Assembly (NCBI GenBank): GCA_012735455.1
Contig: JAAYHG010000243.1
Location: forward strand, 1 to 6,046
Source of the DNA: Bacillota bacterium
Lineage (GTDB): Bacteria > Bacillota > DTU030 > DUMP01
Reading direction: 5' to 3'
DNA length: 6,046 nt
Positions 1 to 5,926 of the stretch are shown here, piece after piece. The notes under the pieces are model-generated. The model saw nothing but the letters and a program-made list of their open reading frames with translations, made no database searches and was not told where the DNA came from. The stretch's first letter is position 1, and each line of letters opens with the position of its first letter. Made by a program: the position numbers and the translations under genes.

Positions 1-1
1 C

Positions 2-2527
2 CTCAAGAACATGCAAACCAGGCTATTGGAGGAGGGAAGCCTGCTGCCAGAAGAGGCTCGGCTCTACAACACATTGGAAGATATCATGCTGCAGTTGGGC
101 GGTCTGCAGCGAATTGGCTTTAGTCTTTTTCAGCGGCGTGCCCCCTACAGCAATCCCCAGGCCTTTGTTGCAGTGGTGGCGCGGGAGCTAACACCTTATC
201 ACAAGAATGAGGAGCGGCTCATACAGGACCTCCGGCACTGGCACTTGCAGCGCTATGCCATCACTCTTCATGCCAGCAGTGAGGCTAGAGCTCAGCGGCT
301 CCGGGAGTGGCTCAAGGCGAATGCGCCTGGGGTTTCAGTTGGTGTACAGGTTGGGACCATCTCCGCCGGTTTTGAACTCCCCTCTCTTAAGGTGGTTGAG
401 ATTGCTGACGGCGAGATTTTTGGTCGTACCAGGCGGCGGGAACGACGCTCAGCCATGGACGAGAGTGCCGTCCCCAGTTTTACTGATCTTAAGGTGGGGG
501 ACTTGGTGGTCCACGTTGTCCACGGCATCGGACGATACCGCGGAGTAGAAACTTTAGAGAGCGCTGGTAGTACTCGAGACTACCTTCTTCTGGAGTATGC
601 GGGGCAGGATCGCCTTTATGTACCCACGGATCAGGTATATCTTCTGCAGAAATACGTTGGACCCGAAGGGGAAAACCCCAGGCTCTCTAAACTAGGGGGC
701 AACGAGTGGCAACGAGCCAGGAGCCGTGTCAAGCGCTCCGTAGAGGAGATGGCCAAGGATCTGTTGGCCCTCTATGCCAAGCGTGAAGCGACCCCCGGGT
801 ATGCCTTTAGTAAAGATACAGTTTGGCAAAAGGAGTTTGAAGAGGCCTTCCCCTATGAGGAGACGGATGACCAACTGCGGGCCATAGAGGAGATTAAGCG
901 TGATATGGAGAGTCCTCATCCCATGGACCGCCTGCTTTGCGGCGATGTCGGTTTTGGCAAGACAGAGGTAGCCATTCGGGCGGCTTTTAAAGCGGTGATG
1001 GATGGAAAACAGGTGGCGGTTCTGGTACCAACCACTATATTGGCGCAACAGCACTTTAATACTTTTCGAGAGCGTTTAGTGGGGTATCCGGTGCAGGTGG
1101 AGATGTTGTCGCGTTTTCGCAGCACGGAAGAACAACGGGAGATACTGAAGAAGCTGCGACGTGGAGCCATTGACATCATTATTGGTACTCACAGACTGGT
1201 TTCCAAGGACGTACGTTTTGCCGATTTGGGTTTGGTTATTATTGATGAAGAGCAGCGTTTTGGTGTACGCCAAAAGGAACGATTAAAAGAACTCAAAGCG
1301 TCAGTTGACGTCTTGACCCTTACGGCAACTCCCATACCCCGTACCCTACACCTGTCCATGGTTGGGCTGAGGGATATGAGCGTTATCCAGACACCGCCGG
1401 AAGACCGTTACCCTGTCCAAACATATGTGGTGGAGTACAGCGATTCCCTGGTTCGTGACGCTATTGCTCGGGAATTGGGCCGGGGTGGGCAGGTGTTCTA
1501 CTTTTATAACCGCGTAGAGGGAATCGAGGCAGAGGCCAATCGTGTTAAAGAATTGCTGCCCCACGCCCGTGTGGCGGTGGCCCACGGCCAGCTTTCCGAG
1601 ACTAGGCTGTCACGTATTGTGCTCAACTTCTTGGCGGGTGAATACGATGTGCTAGTCTGCACTAGCATTATTGAAAATGGGTTGGATATGCCGAATGTCA
1701 ATACCCTGGTGGTGAAAGATGCCGACCGTTTAGGTCTGTCACAACTCTACCAGTTACGTGGGCGTGTGGGTCGTTCAAACCGTGTAGCCTACGCATATTT
1801 CACTTATCAACCCCAGAAGCTGCTTTCCCCTGTGGCGGAAAAAAGACTGCAGGCCTTGCGAGAGTTTACCGAATTGGGTTCCGGTTTCAAGCTGGCCATA
1901 CGTGACCTTGAGATTCGTGGAGCCGGCAATATCCTGGGGGCGGAACAACACGGTCACATTGCTGCTGTTGGTTTCGAAATGTATTGTAGGCTGCTGGAAG
2001 AAGCTGTGCGGGAGCTAAAGGGTGAAAAGCAGCGTCATGAGGTGGAACCACAAATTGATCTTAAGATCAATGCCTACCTGCCGGAGACTTATGTGCGTTC
2101 GCCGCGTGATAAAATGGAGCTTTACAAAGCCATTGTGGCCTGCAAGAGTGAAGCTGATGTGGATGAAGTGGCGGATGATCTGGTAGACCGCTTTGGGGAT
2201 CCACCCGACGAGGTGGTCAACCTGCTGCAGATAGCCCGGCTGCGGACTCTGGCTTATCAGGTAAAGATAACCGCATTGGCCCAGAAAGAAGATAGAGTCG
2301 TCATCACATTTGCGCCAGGCCTCTACTTGACCCCGGAAGACGTCTTTTATCTAAGCCGGGTAACGCGACGGCGCCTGGCCCCAACGCCTGACCACGAGCA
2401 CCAATTGGTGTTTCGTACTGCTGGTCTCCCCCCCAGGAAGATAGTGCCAGCCCTGCTTGAAGCCCTGCAACACTTAAAAGGGGTTGTCGCAGCACACCAG
2501 GTCAAGTACAATGAGACTGGTGGTTGA
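2..2527 (+). CDS. mfd: Transcription-repair coupling factor Mfd, 5'-truncated by window edge
   Basis: Mfd is a cytoplasmic ATP-dependent DNA translocase that pushes stalled RNA polymerase off DNA lesions and recruits UvrA for nucleotide excision repair. The frame is open from base 2 through the Met codon at 11, so the gene enters from outside; numbering here counts that Met as residue 1. From family knowledge about 320 N-terminal residues (the UvrB-like module) are missing. Domains seen: D3 about 30-140; RNA polymerase interaction domain about 157-230 (VHVVHGIGRYRG, DRLYVP); RecG-like translocase about 255-660, with Walker A GDVGFGKT at 311-318 (K317), Walker B DEEQ at 412-415, TATPIPRT at 438-445 and QLRGRVGR at 581-588; C-terminal TRCF domain about 680-838 with DRFGDPP. 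All motifs are intact and no frameshift is seen. The DEEQ form is usual in Gram-positives. It heads the conserved mfd-spoVT-spoVB-mazG block. Identity is essentially certain. Confidence 0.98.
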   Translation, partial: LKNMQTRLLEEGSLLPEEARLYNTLEDIMLQLGGLQRIGFSLFQRRAPYSNPQAFVAVVARELTPYHKNEERLIQDLRHWHLQRYAITLHASSEARAQRLREWLKANAPGVSVGVQVGTISAGFELPSLKVVEIADGEIFGRTRRRERRSAMDESAVPSFTDLKVGDLVVHVVHGIGRYRGVETLESAGSTRDYLLLEYAGQDRLYVPTDQVYLLQKYVGPEGENPRLSKLGGNEWQRARSRVKRSVEEMAKDLLALYAKREATPGYAFSKDTVWQKEFEEAFPYEETDDQLRAIEEIKRDMESPHPMDRLLCGDVGFGKTEVAIRAAFKAVMDGKQVAVLVPTTILAQQHFNTFRERLVGYPVQVEMLSRFRSTEEQREILKKLRRGAIDIIIGTHRLVSKDVRFADLGLVIIDEEQRFGVRQKERLKELKASVDVLTLTATPIPRTLHLSMVGLRDMSVIQTPPEDRYPVQTYVVEYSDSLVRDAIARELGRGGQVFYFYNRVEGIEAEANRVKELLPHARVAVAHGQLSETRLSRIVLNFLAGEYDVLVCTSIIENGLDMPNVNTLVVKDADRLGLSQLYQLRGRVGRSNRVAYAYFTYQPQKLLSPVAEKRLQALREFTELGSGFKLAIRDLEIRGAGNILGAEQHGHIAAVGFEMYCRLLEEAVRELKGEKQRHEVEPQIDLKINAYLPETYVRSPRDKMELYKAIVACKSEADVDEVADDLVDRFGDPPDEVVNLLQIARLRTLAYQVKITALAQKEDRVVITFAPGLYLTPEDVFYLSRVTRRRLAPTPDHEHQLVFRTAGLPPRKIVPALLEALQHLKGVVAAHQVKYNETGG
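2484..2512 (+). promoter_or_regulatory. Candidate sigma-A promoter for prsA inside the 3' end of mfd
   Basis: TTGTCG (2484-2489, 4 of 6 to TTGACA) is followed after 17 bases by TACAAT (2507-2512, 5 of 6 to TATAAT). Transcription would start near 2519, just before the mfd stop, leaving a leader of about 100 bases ahead of the prsA GTG. I saw no comparably good pair within the intergenic gap itself. Such matches occur by chance, so this is a candidate only; prsA could also be read through from mfd, since no terminator separates them. Confidence 0.3.
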
Positions 2528-2551
2528 CTGCCGGCAGAACATTTGTTCGGC
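2528..2551. repeat. Dyad symmetry just after the mfd stop
   Basis: CTGCCGGCAG (2528-2537) is a perfect 10-base palindrome starting right after the mfd stop codon. It overlaps a possible hairpin in which GAAC (2537-2540) pairs with GTTC (2545-2548) around ATTT, extended by GCC (2530-2532) with GGC (2549-2551) across a bulge. No T-run follows, so it is not a standard intrinsic terminator. It could be a weak transcript-processing or 3'-end structure, or chance. Confidence 0.3.
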
Positions 2552-2598
2552 TAAATGGCAACTGGCAAGCACCGAGGTCTTCAGGATCCTGTTAAACT

Positions 2599-2608
2599 AG
2601 AGAGGGGG
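2599..2608 (+). promoter_or_regulatory. Ribosome binding site of prsA (supports GTG start)
   Basis: AGAGAGGGGG lies 8 bases before GTG at 2617. This purine-rich site, together with the complete lipoprotein signal peptide that begins exactly at this GTG, fixes the start; no ATG is available near it in frame. Confidence 0.7.
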
Positions 2609-2616
2609 AAACCTTA

Positions 2617-3534
2617 GTGAGGTTCAAAAGACTCCTGGCGGGAGCTGTGGTGGCGATACTCCTTTTGGCCGGGTGCAGCAATCCTAATAAAGTGGTTGGT
2701 GTTGTGGGCGATTACGAGTTGGTGAATGGCGATGTGGAGAAACGTATTGCCATAGTAAAACTCTTTGCCCCTGATTTGGATCTGAGCCAGGTTCCACGGG
2801 CTGAAGTGGTAGACCAACTCTTGGAAGAGTTAGTCATGCTACAGGGGGCTGAGGAAGAAGGAGTCACCGTAGAGCAAGAAAAAAGAGATCAGGCTTTCGA
2901 CGAAGTGCAAACCAGTTTAGAAAGCCGGTTTGGAGACAAAGCTAAGCTGGATGAGGCTCTGAAAAAGGCAAAGATCACCTTGGATGATGTAAGGGAGGTT
3001 GTAGACCGCAACCTTAAGCTGCAAGAGCTTTATAACAAGGTGACCGCAGAGGTTACGGTCACACCTGAGGACGTTTCTCTTTACTATGAAGAGCATAAAG
3101 CGGAGATGGAGCTTCCGGAACAGGTCAGAGCTAGTCACATCCTGGTGGATGAGGAAAAGTTGGCCCTGGAACTTAGGGATCGCCTGGAAAAAGGCGAGGA
3201 CTTTGCTGCCTTGGCCAAGGAGTATTCCACTGACGGCAGCGCTGCAGGTGGCGGTGACTTGGGTTATTTTTCCCGGGGCAGGATGGTTCAGGAGTTTGAG
3301 GATGCGGCATTTACCACGCCCGTGGGTGAGATTAGCCCCGTGGTGAAGACAGAGTTTGGCTACCACATCATCCAGGTTACGGACAAAAAACCGGCCCATA
3401 TCATGAGCCTTGAAGAAGTGCGGCCTTTCCTTGAGCCTATGCTGGAAGGGCAGAAAAAGGATGAGGCATTCACCGCTTATGTTGATAGCCTCAAGGACAA
3501 AGTAAAGCAAGAGAACAAGTTGGCCAAGGACTAA
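2617..3534 (+). CDS. prsA: PrsA/SurA-type lipoprotein peptidyl-prolyl cis-trans isomerase (parvulin)
   Basis: This is an extracytoplasmic foldase: a lipoprotein tethered to the outer face of the membrane that catalyses proline isomerisation and helps exported proteins fold. The 305-residue product starts at GTG. A short signal peptide (R2, K4, R5, then a hydrophobic stretch 6-18) ends in the lipobox LAGC at 17-20, so C20 should be lipidated. Residues about 30-160 form a SurA-N-like helical chaperone region. The parvulin domain spans about 168-258 (start ASHILV, core [14 protein letters not shown], end [10 protein letters not shown]), with the conserved histidines H174 and H250 present. A charged tail ends at 305. 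Length fits PrsA (about 280-330). It lies between mfd and spoVT, a position it does not hold in B. subtilis. Family assignment is firm; the symbol prsA is by family, since clostridia often have several paralogues and the client proteins are unknown. Confidence 0.92.
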   Translation: MRFKRLLAGAVVAILLLAGCSNPNKVVGVVGDYELVNGDVEKRIAIVKLFAPDLDLSQVPRAEVVDQLLEELVMLQGAEEEGVTVEQEKRDQAFDEVQTSLESRFGDKAKLDEALKKAKITLDDVREVVDRNLKLQELYNKVTAEVTVTPEDVSLYYEEHKAEMELPEQVRASHILVDEEKLALELRDRLEKGEDFAALAKEYSTDGSAAGGGDLGYFSRGRMVQEFEDAAFTTPVGEISPVVKTEFGYHIIQVTDKKPAHIMSLEEVRPFLEPMLEGQKKDEAFTAYVDSLKDKVKQENKLAKD

Positions 3535-3583
3535 GGGCTACTAGAGAGCGCGTGCAAATATATCCACCCCCGCATGGCAAAAA

Positions 3584-3614
3584 TGAATAAAAGTGTCAAA
3601 ATCCCTATATACTA
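3584..3614 (+). promoter_or_regulatory. Probable sigma-G (forespore) promoter of spoVT
   Basis: TGAATA (3584-3589) is followed after 18 bases by TATACTA (3608-3614). The B. subtilis sigma-G consensus, as I know it, is about TGAATA, 17-18 bases, CATACTA, so only the first base of the -10 differs. The -35 is a poor match to the sigma-A TTGACA, which favours a forespore sigma factor. spoVT of B. subtilis is a sigma-G gene, which agrees. Predicted transcription start is near 3621, giving a leader of about 40 bases. A sigma-F contribution cannot be excluded because the two -35 elements are similar. Confidence 0.7.
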
Positions 3615-3615
3615 T

Positions 3616-3626
3616 CTGTGACACAG
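3616..3626. promoter_or_regulatory. Perfect palindrome over the spoVT transcription start; possible operator
   Basis: CTGTG-A-CACAG is a perfect 5+5 inverted repeat with one central base, A3621, which is also about where transcription from the sigma-G-type promoter should start. An overlapping imperfect dyad, GTGAC-ACA-GTTAC, covers 3618-3630. Placement immediately downstream of the -10 would suit a repressor site, possibly for SpoVT itself. The operator role is inference; the symmetry is seen directly. Confidence 0.35.
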
Positions 3627-3646
3627 TTACCGCATGAGATTGGCAA

Positions 3647-3655
3647 AAGGAGGGG
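3647..3655 (+). promoter_or_regulatory. Ribosome binding site that fixes the spoVT start
   Basis: AAGGAGGGG ends 5 bases before ATG at 3661 (GGAGG core 7 bases away), an ideal arrangement. It decides against the upstream in-frame ATG at 3634, which would place this site inside the coding region and add nine residues not found in B. subtilis SpoVT. Confidence 0.9.
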
Positions 3656-3660
3656 TGGAG

Positions 3661-4218
3661 ATGAAGGCGACGGGCATCGTGCGACGCATCGACGACTTAG
3701 GTCGCGTTGTAATACCCAAGGAGATTCGCAGAACTTTACGCATTCGGGAGGGAGATCCTCTAGAGATATTTGTTGACAGGGAAGGAGAAGTAATTCTTAA
3801 GAAGTACTCTCCCATTGGTGAGCTGAGCGACTTTGCTCAGGAGTACGCCGACTCCCTTGCAGAAGCAGTGGGACACATCGCTTGCATTGCTGACCGTGAT
3901 ACAATTATCGCCGTAGCCGGAGCCCCTAAGAAAGAGTTCCTTAATAAGCCTATTGGTACTGCAGTAGAGCAGGTTATGGAGGAACGCCGCACTGTTCTAA
4001 TCAACAATCCGAAAGAGCACAAGTACTGCAAAGACTGTCTAACAGAGGACGACGACTGCCGCTTCAGTGCTGAGGTTATCGCCCCCATCATTGCGGAAGG
4101 GGATCCCATTGGAGCTGTGATTCTGTCCTCGAAAAACCCGGATGTCAAAATGGGGGATATGGAGGTAAAACTGGCCGAGACAGCAGCAGGCTTTTTGGCC
4201 AAGCAAATGGAACAGTAG
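3661..4218 (+). CDS. spoVT: Stage V sporulation protein T, forespore AbrB-family transcription regulator
   Basis: SpoVT is a DNA-binding regulator that, in the B. subtilis forespore, adjusts many sigma-G-dependent genes up or down and so affects spore coat/cortex quality and germination. The product is 185 residues (B. subtilis about 178). Residues 1-50 are the AbrB/MazE swapped-hairpin DNA-binding domain and match the Bacillus sequence almost exactly as I recall it (MKATGIVRRIDDLGRVVIPK). Residues about 55-185 are the GAF-like domain, ending with the family's ETAAGFLA and QMEQ. The start at 3661 is set by a strong ribosome binding site. It has its own sigma-G-type promoter upstream and an intrinsic terminator downstream, so it is probably transcribed alone. 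Unusual: the GAF-like domain has C75 and a C123-x2-C126-x6-C133 cluster in the loop region where B. subtilis SpoVT, from memory, has no cysteine. Identity is very secure. Confidence 0.98.
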   Translation: MKATGIVRRIDDLGRVVIPKEIRRTLRIREGDPLEIFVDREGEVILKKYSPIGELSDFAQEYADSLAEAVGHIACIADRDTIIAVAGAPKKEFLNKPIGTAVEQVMEERRTVLINNPKEHKYCKDCLTEDDDCRFSAEVIAPIIAEGDPIGAVILSSKNPDVKMGDMEVKLAETAAGFLAKQMEQ

Positions 4219-4258
4219 TACCGCTGCTTCCACCGTCTAAATGCTAATTAGCCAACTT

Positions 4259-4286
4259 GGGGCAGGTTGAAACCCGGCCCCTTTTT
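4259..4286 (+). terminator. Intrinsic terminator after spoVT
   Basis: GGGGC (4259-4263) pairs perfectly with GCCCC (4277-4281), and inside it GGT (4265-4267) can pair with ACC (4272-4274) around a TGAA loop, with a small internal mismatch at A4264 opposite C4275-G4276. Five Ts follow (4282-4286). It begins 40 bases after the spoVT stop. The stem is short but GC-rich, and its position fits spoVT. It overlaps the promoter for spoVB. Confidence 0.75.
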
Positions 4287-4294
4287 GATATAAT
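4267..4294 (+). promoter_or_regulatory. Sigma-A-like promoter of spoVB-mazG with extended -10
   Basis: TTGAAA (4267-4272, 5 of 6 to TTGACA), a 16-base spacer, and a perfect TATAAT (4289-4294) preceded by TG one base upstream (4286-4287), the extended -10 form. Transcription should start near 4301, about 29 bases before the spoVB ATG. The -35 lies in the loop of the spoVT terminator and the spacer contains its 3' arm and T-run. The octamer GATATAAT is also 6 of 8 to the sigma-E -10 CATACAAT, but no convincing sigma-E -35 stands 14-15 bases upstream, so sigma-A is preferred. Confidence 0.65.
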
Positions 4295-4317
4295 TGGGGG
4301 TGGTAAAGGAAGGAAGT

Positions 4318-4321
4318 GAGG
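4318..4321 (+). promoter_or_regulatory. Ribosome binding site of spoVB (selects ATG 4330)
   Basis: GAGG, at the end of the purine tract AAGGAAGGAAGTGAGG (4306-4321), sits 8 bases before ATG at 4330. In-frame TTG at 4294 and GTG at 4300 lie on or right after the predicted -10 element and have no upstream ribosome binding site, so they are poor starts. Confidence 0.7.
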
Positions 4322-4329
4322 CTCGGATC

Positions 4330-5922
4330 ATGAAAGCGAAACAGCCGCAGTCCTTCTTGGGCGGTGCGGCTATTCTAGCTGCTGCCGGAATTACAAGTAA
4401 ACTCCTTGGCGCTATCTATAGGATACCTTTGGCCCGTCTCATTGGTGACGAAGGTATGGGACTTTACGGCATGGCTTACCCCCTCTACACCATGATCCTG
4501 GCCATTTCCACAGCGGGAATTCCGGTGGCCATCTCGAAGCTGGTGGCAGAGAGATTAGCCCAGGGCAAGCCTGCTGCTGCTAAGCAGGTATTTCGCGTGG
4601 CTCTGGGGACTCTTTTTGCCTTGGGTCTTGTTTTTAGTTTCCTCCTTTTCGCTCTGGCTCAGGTGATGGTCCGGCAAGGATGGCTGCGTGATGCGCGAGC
4701 TTATTGGCCTATTGTGGCCATTGCACCAGCTATACTCTTGGTGGCACTCATATCCTCTTTCCGCGGCTACTTTCAAGGCCAGCAAGACATGGTGCCTACC
4801 GCTGTTTCCCAGGTGGTGGAGCAGCTCTTCCGGGCTGGTACGGCCTTGGTACTGGGGTACCTGCTCCTCAGCCGTGGAATTGAGTTCGCTGCTGCGGGTG
4901 CAGCCTTTGGTGCTGTTAGCGGGGCAGCTGGAGCACTTTTGGTCCTTTTCTTTTATTATCGCCGTGAGCGGCCGCTAGTGGCTGAGCCCAGTGAACCACA
5001 AGATAAGAGGACGCTCCTGGCGGCTATCTTTCGTCTGGCCATCCCGGTTTCCATGGCCAGTTTGGTAATGCCCATCATGCAGAATATAGACGTGATTCTG
5101 GTACCCATTCGCTTGGAGGTAGCCGGGTATACTGTCCCTGAAGCAACGGCCCTTTTTGGCCAGCTTTCACAGATGGCGGCTACCTTAATCAATCTGCCAA
5201 CGATCATTACCGTAGCGTTGGCGGTGAGCTTAGTACCAACCATTTCGGCTGCTGCCACCAGCGGAGATCTAGCCCTGCTTAAACGACGTATCAAGACTGG
5301 ACTGCGCTTAGCAATACTGGTTGAATTACCGGCGTTTGTCGGTCTTTTCATTCTGGCCAGTCCTATCATGGACCTCCTTTACGATCTGCCCGCGGCGGGG
5401 CCAACTCTGGCAGCACTTTCGGCCAGCTGCCTCTTCCTCGGCCTGCACCAGACTACTTCCGGCATTCTTCAAGGTCTAGGGCGTACGGATATACCTGTCA
5501 AAAGCTTAGCTCTAGGAGCAGTACTCAAGGTGATCCTGACTTACAGTCTTACGGCTGTGCCGCTCTTGGGAATTCGTGGAGCAGCCTTGGGGACAGTAAG
5601 CACCTTTTTTCTGGCCACGTTACTTAATTCTTTGGCCATCAACCGCCTAGTGAGCTTCTCTTGGGATGTGCGTGAACTGGTGTTGAAGCCGGCAGCGGCC
5701 ACAGCCATCATGGCTCTGGTTGTGGTCATTGGCTACCGGATCCTGCTTTCTTCCCTAGGGACAAGCCTGGCTACCATCTTGGCCATTGGGTTGGGGGGGT
5801 TGGGTTATAGTTCAGCCCTCTTTCTGGTTCGGGCTTTCAGTCTTGAGGATTTGGAACTACTTCCTGGCCCGCTGCGTTCTTTGGCCCAGCGCCTAAAGCC
5901 AGGAAGCTTGGCAAGGAGGTAA
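4330..5922 (+). CDS. spoVB: Stage V sporulation protein B, MurJ-like polysaccharide/lipid flippase
   Basis: SpoVB is an integral membrane protein of the MOP/MATE exporter superfamily, related to the lipid II flippase MurJ. In B. subtilis it is needed for spore cortex and is thought to move lipid-linked peptidoglycan precursor across the outer forespore membrane; the exact substrate remains inferred. The product is 530 residues (B. subtilis about 518). It is strongly hydrophobic with about 14 membrane segments, for example about 9-30, 44-68, 88-112 and 122-142. The family motif FRGYFQG lies at 144-150, followed by [13 protein letters not shown] charged cytoplasmic loop ([17 protein letters not shown]) separates the two halves near residue 215-232, and a basic tail ends the protein. 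Neighbours: it follows spoVT after a terminator/promoter overlap, and mazG begins 4 bases after its stop. Near 5788-5804 the coding strand carries a G-quadruplex motif. The family is sure; SpoVB rather than the related YtgP rests on the mfd-spoVT-mazG context. Confidence 0.94.
   Translation: MKAKQPQSFLGGAAILAAAGITSKLLGAIYRIPLARLIGDEGMGLYGMAYPLYTMILAISTAGIPVAISKLVAERLAQGKPAAAKQVFRVALGTLFALGLVFSFLLFALAQVMVRQGWLRDARAYWPIVAIAPAILLVALISSFRGYFQGQQDMVPTAVSQVVEQLFRAGTALVLGYLLLSRGIEFAAAGAAFGAVSGAAGALLVLFFYYRRERPLVAEPSEPQDKRTLLAAIFRLAIPVSMASLVMPIMQNIDVILVPIRLEVAGYTVPEATALFGQLSQMAATLINLPTIITVALAVSLVPTISAAATSGDLALLKRRIKTGLRLAILVELPAFVGLFILASPIMDLLYDLPAAGPTLAALSASCLFLGLHQTTSGILQGLGRTDIPVKSLALGAVLKVILTYSLTAVPLLGIRGAALGTVSTFFLATLLNSLAINRLVSFSWDVRELVLKPAAATAIMALVVVIGYRILLSSLGTSLATILAIGLGGLGYSSALFLVRAFSLEDLELLPGPLRSLAQRLKPGSLARR
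5913..5919 (+). promoter_or_regulatory. Ribosome binding site of mazG, overlapping the end of spoVB
   Basis: AAGGAGG is 7 bases from ATG 5927 and lies within the last codons of spoVB, directly before its TAA. This perfect site fixes the mazG start and indicates translational coupling within a spoVB-mazG operon. Confidence 0.9.
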
Positions 5923-5926
5923 AAAC

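Noticed and set aside
2917..3510. Long antisense open frame of 197 codons opposite prsA
   Set aside because: It is the reverse-strand shadow of a well-supported gene, and its translation shows no recognisable family or ribosome binding site.
3535..3580. Possible terminator after prsA (CGTGC at 3551-3555 with GCATG)
   Set aside because: The pairing needs a G-T pair, has a loop of about 20 bases and no T-run, so it is too weak to call.
3585..3613. Sigma-A reading of the spoVT promoter (GAATAA-17-TATACT)
   Set aside because: The -10 would fit but the -35 is far from TTGACA, whereas the same bases match sigma-G well.
3634..3660. Upstream in-frame ATG that would extend SpoVT by nine residues
   Set aside because: The strong AAGGAGGGG site lies inside this stretch and serves ATG 3661, where the conserved MKATGIVRR start of SpoVT begins.
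4306..4321. Repeated GGAAG/GGAAGG purine tract before spoVB as a regulatory repeat
   Set aside because: It is short and simply fits a ribosome binding region with an extended purine leader.
4294..4329. Upstream TTG/GTG starts extending SpoVB by up to 12 residues
   Set aside because: They lie on or right after the predicted -10 element, have no ribosome binding site, and ATG 4330 gives a family-like N-terminus.
4956..5369. Antisense open frame of 137 codons opposite spoVB
   Set aside because: Shadow of spoVB; composition rich in Arg, Ser and Thr typical of antisense frames of hydrophobic genes.
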